DNA of 64,000 nucleotides from an uncultured Alistipes sp. (GTDB lineage Bacteria > Bacteroidota > Bacteroidia > Bacteroidales > Rikenellaceae): contig CAAGGL010000010.1 of the NCBI GenBank assembly GCA_900769405.1, forward strand, positions 186,001 through 250,000, written 5' to 3'. Numbering within the stretch: position 1 is the first letter of the stretch; every line of letters starts with the position of its first letter. Position numbers and translations under genes: made by a program. The notes under the pieces are model-generated. The model did not search any database and had not been told where the DNA came from. It saw nothing but the letters and a program-made list of their open reading frames with translations. Below, piece by piece: positions 40,433 to 50,700 of this stretch.

Positions 40433-42499
40433 TTAGAAGAACTTAACGCGCAAGTCCTCGATCTTCGAACCCTCGTAGAGAGCCTGATTCATACGCTGAG
40501 CAGCCTGAGCCTCAACCATTGCCTGCTGGCGAACACGCTCCTTATCAGCGGTCTGGTTCTCAGCCTCTACGATCTGATCAACTACGATGATGTATGCACC
40601 GGTCATATCGTTGATGGGCTTCGAAACCTCACCCTCAGCTGCGTTAGCGATAGCGCCGATAGTGCGGGGAGCGATGCCGATACCGTCGATATAGAAGCCG
40701 TTAGCGGTTACATTCTCGAACGAGCCAACCTCAACGCCGAGAGCTGCGGCAGCCTCCTCGATCGACTTACCGGCCAACTGCGACTTCAAGTAGTCGAACT
40801 TCTTCTCGTTGAGAACCATCGGGTAGATCTCGTTGTAAGCCTGCTGCATAGTAGCGTACTGCTCGTCGCGCTGCTCGGTTACGATAGCCACAACGTAGTT
40901 GCGATCAACGGTGTAGATCTCCGAAACCTCGCCAACCTTAGCGTCGAATGCCCAACGAACGATCGAGCGCGAGTCGTCGCCCATACCTGCCATCTGGCGG
41001 TCGTTATTAGTGATGCGAGCTACGCGGGGAACCATTGCGAACTCCGAAGCAGCAGCATTGAACTTCTCAACCGAGCCCTGTGCAGCTACGCTGAACTGGC
41101 TTGCTACCGAGTGAATCTCCTTCTCGGTTGCGGGGCTTGCCATAACGGGGTAGGTGATGGTTGCCACCTGAGCCTTCATTACGGGAGCGTCCTTGCGATC
41201 AACGCGAACAACGTAAACTACCTGACCCATATCAACCTTGAAGAACGAACCCTTTGCAGCCTTGTCGATCTCAGCGCGGAACTCCTCAGGATATGCCGAG
41301 TAGGGCAGTACACCCAGCTCGCCGCCCAACTCTGCGGTTGCGCGATCCTCCGAGAACTCCATTGCCATAGCAGCGAAGTTTGCGCCACCCTTAGCAGCCG
41401 CCATCAGGCTGTCAGCCTTAGCGGCGTTCTGAGCCAGAACGATATAGCTTACGCCAACCGAGTCGGGCATCGAGCGAACGTCAGTTACGCGCGAGATGTG
41501 ATATACATCGTTTTCGAGTACGGGGCCATAAACCTGCGAGCGATCCTTGCCGAATGCGATAGCAGCCATCTCAGCCGACAGAGCCTCACGCGAGTAGTAA
41601 GCCTCGTCAATAGCCTGGCGGCTCTTGCTCTTAGCGTAGATCATAGGCTCCTCGGTTGCAGCGAACTCAGCGGTCATCTTCTCCACCTCGTTAGCAGCAG
41701 CCAGACGGTCGTTCTCGGTAGGCTCAACCTCGAATACTACGTACGAAACCGCACGCGAGGGAACCTGCTTGAACATCTTCTTGTGCTCGTTGTAGAACTT
41801 CTCGATGTCAGCCTTCTCGATCTTCACGAGCGAGTCAGCTACCTGCGCGTAGTTCTGACCAACCCAGCGACCCGAGAATGCCTTGTTAGCCGCGGTAACA
41901 CCTGCTGCGATCTCCAAGTCGTTCACGAATACGCCCTTCGAAACCAGACCTACATACTTCTCCATCGAGCGCTGAACCAAAGCGTCGTTAACCAACATCT
42001 CGTAGCGCTGCATCATCAGCGGGCCATACTGCTGGTCAGCAGCGGCAGCGTTCAGGTAGTTCACAACCTCCTCGGGCGAGAACATACCGGTCTGCGGGTT
42101 GGTGAATGCCGAAACGATGATGGGCGATACATACTGACCCGAGATCAGCTCGATACGCTCATCGTCGCTAACGTTGATACCCATCTTGTTGAAGCCGGGC
42201 TCGATAGCGTACTTGTTGAGCAGCTGCTGCCAAGTCATATTGTGGACAGCGTCCTGAGCCTCGCTCGACGAGTAGTCCTGGCCGCTCATTGCGCTCAGGT
42301 TGTTCTGCACTGCGTCGAAGGTATCCTGATAGTTGGTGTAGGTGATTTTCTCACCGTTGATTTCAGCGACTTTGGGATCCTGCTGACCCATACCGCCGTT
42401 CTCAAATGCCAATGAGACGATGAACAACAACAGCGCGAGGCCGATGAAGATCGTCAAAAACAGACCACCTTTGGTCCTAAGAGTGTTTAATCCTGCCAT
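40433..42499 (-). CDS. ppiD: PpiD/SurA-like periplasmic peptidyl-prolyl isomerase
   Basis: 688 residues. The N-terminus has a single inner-membrane anchor (GGLFLTIFIGLALLLFIVSLAFENGG), followed by a SurA-N-like chaperone region (VAEINGEKITYTNYQDTFDAVQNNL) and parvulin-type rotamase segments around residues 230-500, including SYIVLAQNAAKADSLMAAAKGGANFAAMAMEFSEDRATAELGGELGVLPYSAYPEEF. PpiD helps newly exported outer membrane proteins fold at the periplasmic side of the inner membrane. It has a TATCTTTG promoter element of its own although it follows the envelope block on the same strand. Confidence 0.88.
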   Translation of the reverse strand: MAGLNTLRTKGGLFLTIFIGLALLLFIVSLAFENGGMGQQDPKVAEINGEKITYTNYQDTFDAVQNNLSAMSGQDYSSSEAQDAVHNMTWQQLLNKYAIEPGFNKMGINVSDDERIELISGQYVSPIIVSAFTNPQTGMFSPEEVVNYLNAAAADQQYGPLMMQRYEMLVNDALVQRSMEKYVGLVSKGVFVNDLEIAAGVTAANKAFSGRWVGQNYAQVADSLVKIEKADIEKFYNEHKKMFKQVPSRAVSYVVFEVEPTENDRLAAANEVEKMTAEFAATEEPMIYAKSKSRQAIDEAYYSREALSAEMAAIAFGKDRSQVYGPVLENDVYHISRVTDVRSMPDSVGVSYIVLAQNAAKADSLMAAAKGGANFAAMAMEFSEDRATAELGGELGVLPYSAYPEEFRAEIDKAAKGSFFKVDMGQVVYVVRVDRKDAPVMKAQVATITYPVMASPATEKEIHSVASQFSVAAQGSVEKFNAAASEFAMVPRVARITNNDRQMAGMGDDSRSIVRWAFDAKVGEVSEIYTVDRNYVVAIVTEQRDEQYATMQQAYNEIYPMVLNEKKFDYLKSQLAGKSIEEAAAALGVEVGSFENVTANGFYIDGIGIAPRTIGAIANAAEGEVSKPINDMTGAYIIVVDQIVEAENQTADKERVRQQAMVEAQAAQRMNQALYEGSKIEDLRVKFF

Positions 42500-42565
42500 A
42501 ATAGCTTTCTATTTTTATTATTATTTTTGTTTCGATTCGTCTTCGTTAGGTTACGAAAAAGCGTC

Positions 42566-42573
42566 CAAAGATA
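42566..42573 (-). promoter_or_regulatory. -7 element for ppiD
   Basis: Minus strand TATCTTTG, a full -7 match, about 67 bp upstream of the ppiD ATG. Confidence 0.55.
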
Positions 42574-42679
42574 GTAAAAATCTGTGAGTTCTCACACTTT
42601 TTTGCTCCTCAAACGCTATATTTTCCTTCGGAAAGATCGATTTTTTATCTTCGCGCCCTCACTTTGGGCTCAAATCGGC

Positions 42680-43933
42680 TTACTGAACCTTGACTTTGAC
42701 CAGATCGATGCGCGATTGTGCCGTGCGCAGGATCTTAATCTGCTTATCGCCAATGGTTACGATCTCGCCCGCCGAGGGGATACCCTCGTGGTGGTAGATC
42801 ACATAACCGGCCAGCGTGTCGTACTCTTTGCTCTCCTCGATTCCGAGGTCATATTTCTCGTTGAGGTACTCGACTTCGAGGCGTGCTGAGAGTACATATT
42901 CGCTATCCGAGATGCGCTTTTCGACCATATCCTGCTGATCGTGTTCGTCTTCGATCTCGCCGAAGATCTCCTCCAACATATCCTCCAACGAGATGATACC
43001 CGCCGTGCCGCCAAACTCGTCGATCACGACTGCGATGTAGCTGCGGCGCTTGATGAAGTCGGTCAGCAGGCGTTGCAGAGGCATCGTTTCGGGCACATAG
43101 TTGACCTTCATCATCACCTCTTGCAGGCTGGTCGGGTTGTTGAACAGGCTCTTCGAATTGACATAGCCGATGATGTTGTCGATCGAATCCTCATAGACAA
43201 AGATTCGCGAGTATTGGCTCTCGGCGAAGTGTGCCGTCAGCTCCTCGATGGGGCAGTCGGCCTCGACAGCCTCGACATCGACACGCGGCACCATACAGTC
43301 GCGCACGGCCAGATCGGGAAATTCCAAAACGTTCTGGAAGAGCTTGATCTCGTTCTCCTCGTGTTCGGTGTCGGTGGTATCTTCGAGCAGCGTCGCCAGA
43401 TCCTCGCGGTCGAACTGTTCGATCGTGCGGCGATCCTTCACCTTCTGTCCCAACATTCTCAGAATCAGATACGAGATGCCCGTTGTCAGTTTGGCAATGG
43501 GGTAGAGAATGATGTAGAACAGGAAGATCGGAATGGCGAATGTTCGGAAGTAGAAATTGGGGTTTAGTTTGAACATCGACTTGGGGATAAACTCGCCCAG
43601 GAAGATGACGATAATGGTCGAGAGGGCTGTTTCGAGCAGCACCGAACCGTCTGCTACGGCCTCCCAGCCGATTGCCGAGCCGATCACCTGAATCAGCGAC
43701 GACATATAGAGTGAATAGATGACCAGCGCGATGTTGTTGCCGACCAGAATCGTGGTGATATATTGGCTCGAATTGCGCGTGAAGATATCGGCAATATAGT
43801 CGAACGTGCGACTCTGTTTACGGTCGATTTCGGTTTTGAGGCGGTTGGCGCTGACGAAGGCGATCTCCATACCGGAGAAGAACGCCGACAGCATCAGCAT
43901 TATCAAAACCACTATTATCGAACTTACGATCAT
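42680..43933 (-). CDS. CNNM/CorC family membrane protein (hemolysin-like)
   Basis: 417 residues from the ATG at 43931-43933, preceded by GAGAG; an in-frame TTG nine codons upstream is rejected. The N-terminal DUF21/CNNM membrane domain (SSIIVVLIMLMLSAFFSGMEIAFVSANRLKTEIDRKQ, then about three more segments) is followed by a CBS pair (VRDCMVPRVDVEAVEADCPIEELTAHFAESQYSRIFVYEDSIDNIIGYVNSKSLF) and a C-terminal CorC_HlyC domain (YVLSARLEVEYLNEKYDLGIEE). Members of this group are Mg2+ efflux or homeostasis proteins; the name hemolysin is historical. It follows lptC on the same strand with a 207-bp gap. Confidence 0.88.
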   Translation of the reverse strand: MIVSSIIVVLIMLMLSAFFSGMEIAFVSANRLKTEIDRKQSRTFDYIADIFTRNSSQYITTILVGNNIALVIYSLYMSSLIQVIGSAIGWEAVADGSVLLETALSTIIVIFLGEFIPKSMFKLNPNFYFRTFAIPIFLFYIILYPIAKLTTGISYLILRMLGQKVKDRRTIEQFDREDLATLLEDTTDTEHEENEIKLFQNVLEFPDLAVRDCMVPRVDVEAVEADCPIEELTAHFAESQYSRIFVYEDSIDNIIGYVNSKSLFNNPTSLQEVMMKVNYVPETMPLQRLLTDFIKRRSYIAVVIDEFGGTAGIISLEDMLEEIFGEIEDEHDQQDMVEKRISDSEYVLSARLEVEYLNEKYDLGIEESKEYDTLAGYVIYHHEGIPSAGEIVTIGDKQIKILRTAQSRIDLVKVKVQ

Positions 43934-43980
43934 CTCTCTTGTTTGTAATTCTGTAATCAATTATTTGCGAGCGGGTTACC

Positions 43981-44066
43981 TTCTTCTTTCTTCATCTCTC
44001 TCCATCTCTCTCCAACTCCTTCTCTCTCACCTCTCACCCCTCGCCTCTCCCCCCCCTTGCTGTGGG
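43981..44066 (-). other. low-complexity pyrimidine tract between lptC and the CNNM gene
   Basis: The plus strand is almost entirely C and T with repeated CTCTC units and a run of eight C, so the minus-strand transcript is purine-rich (GA and G runs) just ahead of the CNNM start. No gene is present in the 207-bp gap. It resembles the C-run region in the pckA 3' untranslated region. Confidence 0.4.
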
Positions 44067-44140
44067 GTTGCCCGCTTTTTGAGTAGTCGGGCGGCTACTT
44101 AATTGTTTGTTTTTGGCGGGTGCCGAACTCTATTTTGTGG

Positions 44141-44944
44141 CTACCACTCCATTGGTTTGAGAGCCTCTTTTTCGACCTTGCGCTTGGGCTCATCTTTGCG
44201 CTTTTTCTTTGAGGGCGTTGCCGGCGTGTTGTAGTTGGGACGCCCCTCGCTCGGCGTATTTGCCGGCGCCAGGTGCGAACGTGTACGATCTCCGCCAAGG
44301 GCATTGGGATTCACCTTGCGCGAATCGGTCGGGGTCGAGAATCTATTGACTGCGGTCGAATCCTCGGGGCGGTTGGGATCGGCGTCGATCCACATACGGC
44401 CGCGATAGCGACGGAAGTGCCAATCGTTCATCTGCTCGTCCGACTCGAAACCCTCGCCAAACCAATAGTCGTCACCCATCAACACCTTGCAATCGACATT
44501 CGAGTAGATGCGTTTCGACTTCTGGTCCCAGAACAACTGCTGGGTGTAAAGCGTCTGACCCTCACTATTTTTCGCCACGACGTTACCCTTCACCTCCCAC
44601 AGCTTACGCTGCTCGTAGAAGATCGCGTATTGTGCCGTCAGGTGCGACTCGACCTCGGTCGTATCGCCCTCGCCTTTGTAGGTGGTGATGTCGATACCCT
44701 CGCGGAACTCCATATAGGGGTCCTTCGCCAGCTTGTATCCCTCCATCAGTGGGGTTTGGAATCGGTAGGCCTTTGCGCCATTTTCGGTCGTGATCATCGT
44801 CAGGTTGACGCTATGTTCGGTCATAATGGTCTCGGCCGCCTGCTCCTCGGCGGGCTGTTCGCCGCCACAGGCAGTAAGCAAGATAGCACTCCCCACGATG
44901 GAGAGTGCTACCAATGCGTATTTTCTATATTCCAAACCTCTCAT
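44141..44944 (-). CDS. lptC: LPS export protein LptC
   Basis: 267 residues. The N-terminus YALVALSIVGSAILLTACGGEQ is a lipoprotein-type signal, and the central region (TMITTENGAKAYRFQTPLMEGYKLAKDPYMEFREGIDITTY followed by LTAQYAIFYEQRKLWEVKGNVVAKNSEGQTLYTQQLFWDQKSKRIYSNVDCKVLMG) is the OstA/LptC beta-jellyroll pattern. It passes lipopolysaccharide from the LptBFG pump to LptA in the periplasm. About 80 extra C-terminal residues are Pro/Lys-rich (ATPSKKKRKDEPKRKVEKEALKPMEW) and beyond the domain; this extension is unusual. It lies 24 bp downstream of the TPR gene. Confidence 0.85.
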   Translation of the reverse strand: MRGLEYRKYALVALSIVGSAILLTACGGEQPAEEQAAETIMTEHSVNLTMITTENGAKAYRFQTPLMEGYKLAKDPYMEFREGIDITTYKGEGDTTEVESHLTAQYAIFYEQRKLWEVKGNVVAKNSEGQTLYTQQLFWDQKSKRIYSNVDCKVLMGDDYWFGEGFESDEQMNDWHFRRYRGRMWIDADPNRPEDSTAVNRFSTPTDSRKVNPNALGGDRTRSHLAPANTPSEGRPNYNTPATPSKKKRKDEPKRKVEKEALKPMEW

Positions 44945-44968
44945 TCGGAACTCGAAATAGAGTTTTGA

Positions 44969-46312
44969 TTACTTGAAGCGAACGGTGGTCGAAGTACCGG
45001 CAGCCAAACCGCACTTAACGGTGTAGCCCTGACCAGCCTTCAAGTCGTTGAAGAAGCCGTCCTCAGCAGTGGGGAAACCACCACGGTAAGCGCCCATCAT
45101 CTTGTCGGCAACCTCCACGATCGGCTTCATCTCATCGTCAGCCTCCATCAACTTACGAGCCTGCGACATCATATCGTAAGCAGCCCAGTAAGCAGCGTTC
45201 TTGTCGATACCCTGGCAACCACCGGTGGTTGCAGCGTAAGCCTGAGCCAAGAAGAAGTAAGCCAAACCGTTCTCGGGGTTGTGCTCGCGAGCAGTCTTAG
45301 CAGCCTTAGCTGCCTCCGAGTAGTTGTTCTGAGCGATCTCCAAACCAGCGATACGCGAATAGAGCTTCGACAACTCGATAGGATCGGTAGTGTTACCCAA
45401 TACGTCGTTGATGTACTTCAACGCCTTCTGGTTCTCGCCACGGTTCTGGAATACGTTAGCCAGGAAGTCAGCAGTTGCAGCCGAAGGCTTCACAGAGTGC
45501 TGCTTCTCAGCGATCTCAATATAGAATGCGTTCTCACCGCAGTTAGCCGAAGGACGCGACATCAAACCGAATGCACGCTCCAACAGAGCCAAATCCTCGG
45601 GAGCAGCCTCCAACTTCGAACGGAACAACTTCTCCAAGTTCTCGCACTTAGCAGCGCCGCTCTGGCCGAACAGTGCCTCCAAGTTACCCTTAGCCTCCTC
45701 GTTCTCGGCAACCATAGGCTCGAAACGCTCATAAGCGTCGAGAATTACGTCAGCCTCAACCTCCATATAGGTCTTGTAGTCCTCTACCAACTCCGAGAAA
45801 GCCAATACAACGAACTCGGGCTCAACATCTGCGCCGCAAGCCTCGATAGCCTTAGCCATAATGTCGCGTACACCTGCACGGTCGTCGTACTTGTAGGTCA
45901 GGTACTCACGAGCTTTGAGGGGGTAGGTGGTCTTAATGCCGAACTTAGCGTGGTCGCCAAAGTTCTCCATACGCTGATCGTAAACGTGCAACAGCGAGTC
46001 GATCAACTCAGCCTTCTTAGCAGCGTCCTTCTCAGCAGCGATACGGCCCTTGTAAGCGGTAGCGCCATAGATGTAGATGTTTACGCTTGCCTTGGGGCAC
46101 TTTGCAACTACCTCGGGATACATACGGGTAGTTTCAGCCCAATTGCGGTTTACGTAAGCGTCCTTGTAGAAGTTGTAAAGCAGTACGTTTGCCTTACGCT
46201 CTTCGGGAGTCTCGCCATACTTTGCGAACTGGGGGCTGCTGAAATCCTGTGCGGATACAGCCATCGCAGCAATCGAGAATGCTGCAACGAGCAGTGACTT
46301 CAAATTTTTCAT
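44969..46312 (-). CDS. exported tetratricopeptide-repeat protein
   Basis: 447 residues with a signal peptide (MKNLKSLLVAAFSIAAMAVSAQ). TPR-like helical repeats occur throughout, clearest near the C-terminal third (ALKYINDVLGNTTDPIELSKLYSRIAGLEIAQNNYSEAAKAAKTAREHNPENGLAYFFLAQAYAAT). Acting in the periplasm, it likely serves as a scaffold. It is placed between an outer membrane barrel protein and lptC, an arrangement I recall as conserved in Bacteroidales, hinting at a role in outer membrane biogenesis. No enzymatic motif is seen. Confidence 0.78.
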   Translation of the reverse strand: MKNLKSLLVAAFSIAAMAVSAQDFSSPQFAKYGETPEERKANVLLYNFYKDAYVNRNWAETTRMYPEVVAKCPKASVNIYIYGATAYKGRIAAEKDAAKKAELIDSLLHVYDQRMENFGDHAKFGIKTTYPLKAREYLTYKYDDRAGVRDIMAKAIEACGADVEPEFVVLAFSELVEDYKTYMEVEADVILDAYERFEPMVAENEEAKGNLEALFGQSGAAKCENLEKLFRSKLEAAPEDLALLERAFGLMSRPSANCGENAFYIEIAEKQHSVKPSAATADFLANVFQNRGENQKALKYINDVLGNTTDPIELSKLYSRIAGLEIAQNNYSEAAKAAKTAREHNPENGLAYFFLAQAYAATTGGCQGIDKNAAYWAAYDMMSQARKLMEADDEMKPIVEVADKMMGAYRGGFPTAEDGFFNDLKAGQGYTVKCGLAAGTSTTVRFK

Positions 46313-46395
46313 CTCTCTTTTAATAGGTTAAATTTTGATTATCTTTTAATTTTAAGTTAGCGTGTTGAGTGCTGTTGCTCTGTGGTTTACGCGCG

Positions 46396-47703
46396 TTAGT
46401 CGATCTTGTAGCGAGCGAACCAGTAGTCCTCGCCGAACATCGCCATACCGATCGAGATCTTGAAGTAGTTGTCGCGGATCATACCGTTCGACAGCGTTCC
46501 GCGTCGTCCGAGTTCCAAGCCGACATCGATCGACGATGTACCGAACAATTTGATCGGCATACCCACGCCGAGCGTCAGTGCCATTTCGGGCAGTTTCGTG
46601 CCGTGGAAGGTCATATACGACTGACCGTAGCGGGCACCCAGACGATACGACCAGCGGTTGAGTGCGTTACGCACGTCGCCACGGTTGGGGGTGAACTGCA
46701 AGCCGACTTTATAGGTGTGAGTATTGGTGTAACCAACCTGGTTTACAGCGTCATACTCGTTTTTGCTCTCCCAATCCTGATATACATAGTCGAAACCTGC
46801 AACCCATTTGGGGCTGTGGAAGTAGATACCTGCACTCACCGAACGGGGCAGAGCGATGGGGCTTACACCCGTGGTCAGCTTTACGGTATCGCCGTAGATG
46901 TTGTTCGACGAAACGAAGTGCTTGGTCTTAGCCTTCAACTCGCCACCGAAATCATATACAGCACCAATGGTCAGCGCCGCTTTGGGCTTCATAATGATGT
47001 GGTACTGAGCACCTACGTTACCCATCACGCGCGAAACGCTGAAATTGTCAATCGCTGCTGCCGACGAGTAAGCACCCTGACCCGAAGTGATAGCGGTGAT
47101 GCGGGTAGCGTACGAGCGGTCGAGATCACCAACGTAGAAGATTGCCGACGCGCCGATGTAGAAGCGCTTGAAGGGCTCCCAACCCATCGCAACCTTCGCC
47201 TCGGTGATCGAGCCCTCGCCTGCGTGGTAGTAATCCACATAACCGATATCGGCGATCACGTCGGGGTTGGTCTCCTCGGTGAGGATTCGGTAACCGACAC
47301 TGCTATACGGAGTTACGCTTATGCTTGCGCCCAATCGCTTGGTGATCGGGAATTGGATTGCGATATCGCGCACGTTGAACGTGTTGAAACTTGTCTTGGC
47401 GTCGCCCTGCTTTGCGTAGAAGTTCTGGCCTTCGGTACCGAAGTTGAAGATGAACGACTGCTGCATCGTGTTACCCAGCGCTGCGGGGTTCAAGGGGTTG
47501 TAAACCAAGTTACTCTGCATTGCAACACCCACGCCACCCATCGAGCGTTGAGCCACCGTACCGGGTGTGTGGAGTTCACCCACACCATAGAGGGTGTAGG
47601 GCGAGAATGCATTCAGGCTGCTCTCCTGAGCGCGGAGCATCGAGGGAACAAGCGCAAAAGCCGCCGTAGCGAGCAAGATTGTTATGTGTCTAAAAAATCG
47701 CAT
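46396..47703 (-). CDS. outer membrane beta-barrel protein of the LptC operon
   Basis: 435 residues from the ATG at 47701-47703; three upstream in-frame codons starting with TTG are rejected. A signal peptide (MRFFRHITILLATAAFALVPSMLRAQ) is followed by FadL/PorV-like barrel features: an N-terminal SSLNAFSPYTLYGVGELHTPGTVAQRSMGGVGVA and NLVYNPLNPAALGNT segment, then alternating strands (RLGASISVTPYSSVGYRI, FYIGASAIFYVGDL and others). The NPLNPAAL sequence is typical of this Bacteroidota barrel type. Function is unknown; linkage to a TPR protein and lptC suggests envelope assembly or lipid handling. Confidence 0.75.
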   Translation of the reverse strand: MRFFRHITILLATAAFALVPSMLRAQESSLNAFSPYTLYGVGELHTPGTVAQRSMGGVGVAMQSNLVYNPLNPAALGNTMQQSFIFNFGTEGQNFYAKQGDAKTSFNTFNVRDIAIQFPITKRLGASISVTPYSSVGYRILTEETNPDVIADIGYVDYYHAGEGSITEAKVAMGWEPFKRFYIGASAIFYVGDLDRSYATRITAITSGQGAYSSAAAIDNFSVSRVMGNVGAQYHIIMKPKAALTIGAVYDFGGELKAKTKHFVSSNNIYGDTVKLTTGVSPIALPRSVSAGIYFHSPKWVAGFDYVYQDWESKNEYDAVNQVGYTNTHTYKVGLQFTPNRGDVRNALNRWSYRLGARYGQSYMTFHGTKLPEMALTLGVGMPIKLFGTSSIDVGLELGRRGTLSNGMIRDNYFKISIGMAMFGEDYWFARYKID

Positions 47704-47799
47704 TAGCTTCAATTATTCAAGCAGATATGGATAAAAACTCCAATCGTAACTGCAAATATCGTGTTTTTAATTCGTATAACAAAATTTTACGGCAAAAAA

Positions 47800-50700
47800 T
47801 CAATTTTTGCCCTCATTGTTCTCTGCCTTTGAGCGTAATGAGTGCAGTGTTTGCCAAGCCGATTCGATACTATTTATAGCTCTAACGGTCATTGCGAGTC
47901 GATTATTGTTTTGACGCAGCACAAATTTTTGCGGTTGTGTCGTAATCGAGCGCAGCAGGTTCATAAACGTATCGCTCTTGAAGTACGGAGATTGCTGATT
48001 AGCAACGAAATGCACGATCATCAGGCCGTTTTTGACCTTCACGCGCTCCAAGCCGAGAGCGATCGCCTCGCGGCGCAGTCGAACCACATTCATCAGCTCC
48101 GCAGCCTCGCGCGGCAGCGGTCCGAAGCGGTCGATAAGTCGCTGTTCGAAGGCAATCAGATCCTCCTCGCGGGTCAGGTTGTCCAATTCGCGATAAAGAC
48201 GCAATTTTTCGGCAGCCTGACCGATATATGCGTCGGGCAGCAGCGCCTGCACGTCGGTGTCGATTGTCGTGTCATCGACGTAGCGCACCTCGTTGTCGCC
48301 CTTCGCAAACTGCTCGGCATCAGGCAGGTCGTGCATATCGACACCCTCGCTGCGCAGTTCGGCCATAGCCTCGGCCAGAATCTTCTGGTAGGTCTCAAAG
48401 CCGATGTCGGCGATGTAGCCGCTCTGCTCGGCGCCGAGCAGGTTGCCCGCACCGCGAATATCGAGGTCCTGCATCGCGATGTTGAATCCCGAGCCCAGAT
48501 CCGAGAACTCCTCGATGGCGCGCAGTCGGCGTCGCGCATCGTCGGTCAGCAGTTCGTCGGGCGGCGAGAGCAGGTAGCAGTAGGCCTTCTTGTCGGAGCG
48601 TCCCACGCGACCGCGCATCTGGTGTAACTCGCTGAGTCCGAACTTATGAGCGCCGTCGATGATGATCGTGTTGGCGTTCGGGATATCGATGCCGTTCTCG
48701 ACAATCGAGGTGGCGATCAGCACGTCGAACTCGCCATAGATGAAGTCCATAATAAGCTTCTCCATATCCTGCGCGTTCATACGTCCGTGACCGATCGCCG
48801 TGCGTGCCTTGGGGCAGATACGGGCGATCATACCCTGAATCGTGAGCAGGTCGTCGATGCGGTTATGCACGAAATAGACCTGACCGCCGCGTGCCAGCTC
48901 GGCCTCGATAGCCTCGCGAATGATCTCCTCGCCAAACAGATGTGACTCAGTGACAATAGGTTGGCGGTTGGGCGGCGGGGTCGAGATTACCGACAGGTCG
49001 CGCGAGCCCATCAGCGAGAACTGCAACGTACGCGGAATGGGTGTCGCAGTCAGCGTCAGCGTATCGACATTGACGCTCATCTGGCGCAATTTCTCCTTTG
49101 CTCCCACGCCGAACTTCTGCTCCTCGTCGATGATGAGCAGACCCAAGTCCTTGAATCGTACGTTTTTACCCAATATTTTGTGCGTGCCGATCAGAATATC
49201 GATCTTACCAGCCTCCAAGTCGTTCAGCGTCATCGTTACGTCGCGGGTCGATTTCGTGCGGCTTAGGTGCTCGATACGCACGGGGAACTCGCGCAGACGG
49301 TGCGAGAAGGTGCGGTAGTGCTGCAACGAGAGGATCGTCGTCGGCACCAAAATTGCCACCTGCTTGCCGTCGGTCACGGCCTTAAATGCCGCACGCACAG
49401 CTACTTCGGTCTTGCCGAAACCCACGTCGCCACACACCAGACGATCCATCGGGCGGGTCGATTCCATATCCTGCTTAACCGCCTCGACCGCCTTCTGCTG
49501 GTCGGGCGTATCCTCATACTCGAACGAGGCCTCCAACTCGTGTTGCAGGTATCCGTCGGCCGAGAATGCAAATCCGGGAGTCGCCTTGCGCTTGGCGTAG
49601 AGCGCGATCAGCTCACGAGCGATATCCTTGACTGCCTTTTTGGTGGCGTTCTTCAACTTCTGCCAAGCGCCCGTACCGAGTTTGTAGATCTTCGGTGGCT
49701 CGCTGTCGCCCGCCTTGTAGCGCGCGATGCGGTGCAGCGAGTGGACATTGACCAACAGCACGTCGCCATCGCGATAGACCAACTTGATCGACTCGAAGAG
49801 TTTACCATTTTCGACCGTCTTGACCAGACCGCCGAAGCGTCCCACGCCGTGATCGACGTGAACAACATAGTCGCCCACCTTCAAGGCGTTCAGCTCGGCC
49901 ACCGTAAGGCTCTCATCGCGAGCAATTTCGCCACGCAGACGATAGCGGTGGTAGCGATCGAAAATCTGGTGATCGGTATAGCAGCAGATCTTCAATCGGG
50001 GCCACACGAAACCCTCGTGCAGCGTCAGCGACAGTGGCGCAAAGCGCACCGAGGCGCGTCCCGACTGGCGGAAAACGTTGGTCAGACGCTCGATCTGCGC
50101 CTTGTTCTCCGAGAGAATATACGATGTGAAACCCTGCATCGCGCGCGCCGTAAGATCGTCGGCCAGCAGTGCAAAGTTCTTATTGAAAGCGGGTTGGGGC
50201 GAGGTTGCGAAGTCCACCGTGCACTCTGCCGCGCGTCCTGCCGCCTCGGTGCGGTGCATCAATATCACTGCCTCGCGGCTGTCAGCCATAAACAGACTGC
50301 CCGACACCACACGCTCGTCAATCTCCGAGGGCTCGTGCCCGTCGCTGAGCAGGCGTTTGCGAATGTCGTTCATTCGGCGCACGGCGTGCAGCGCATCATC
50401 AACCCAATAGCAGACCTTCGAACCTGCAAATTCGGCCACCGAAACACGTGCCTGCTGTACCTCGCGCAGGTTGGGAATGATCTCGATGCGATTCAGACGC
50501 TCCTTCGACAGCTGCGATGAGATCTCGAACGAGCGGATCGAATCGACCTCATCGCCAAAGAAATCGACACGGAACGGTCGGCTCTCCGAATATGAAAACA
50601 GATCGACAATACCGCCTCGCAGCGAGTACTGCCCCGGCTCATAGACAAAATCGACACGCACGAAACCCGCCTCTTCGAGTAGTTCGACCAGCGTCTCGTG

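Noticed and set aside
40409..42415. A 668-codon plus-strand frame opposite ppiD
   Set aside because: Antisense shadow; ppiD on the minus strand has a membrane anchor, rotamase segments, a promoter and a terminator.
43981..44066. CRISPR or tandem-repeat array in the CTCTC-rich stretch
   Set aside because: The units are short, irregular and lack spacers; it is simple low-complexity sequence.
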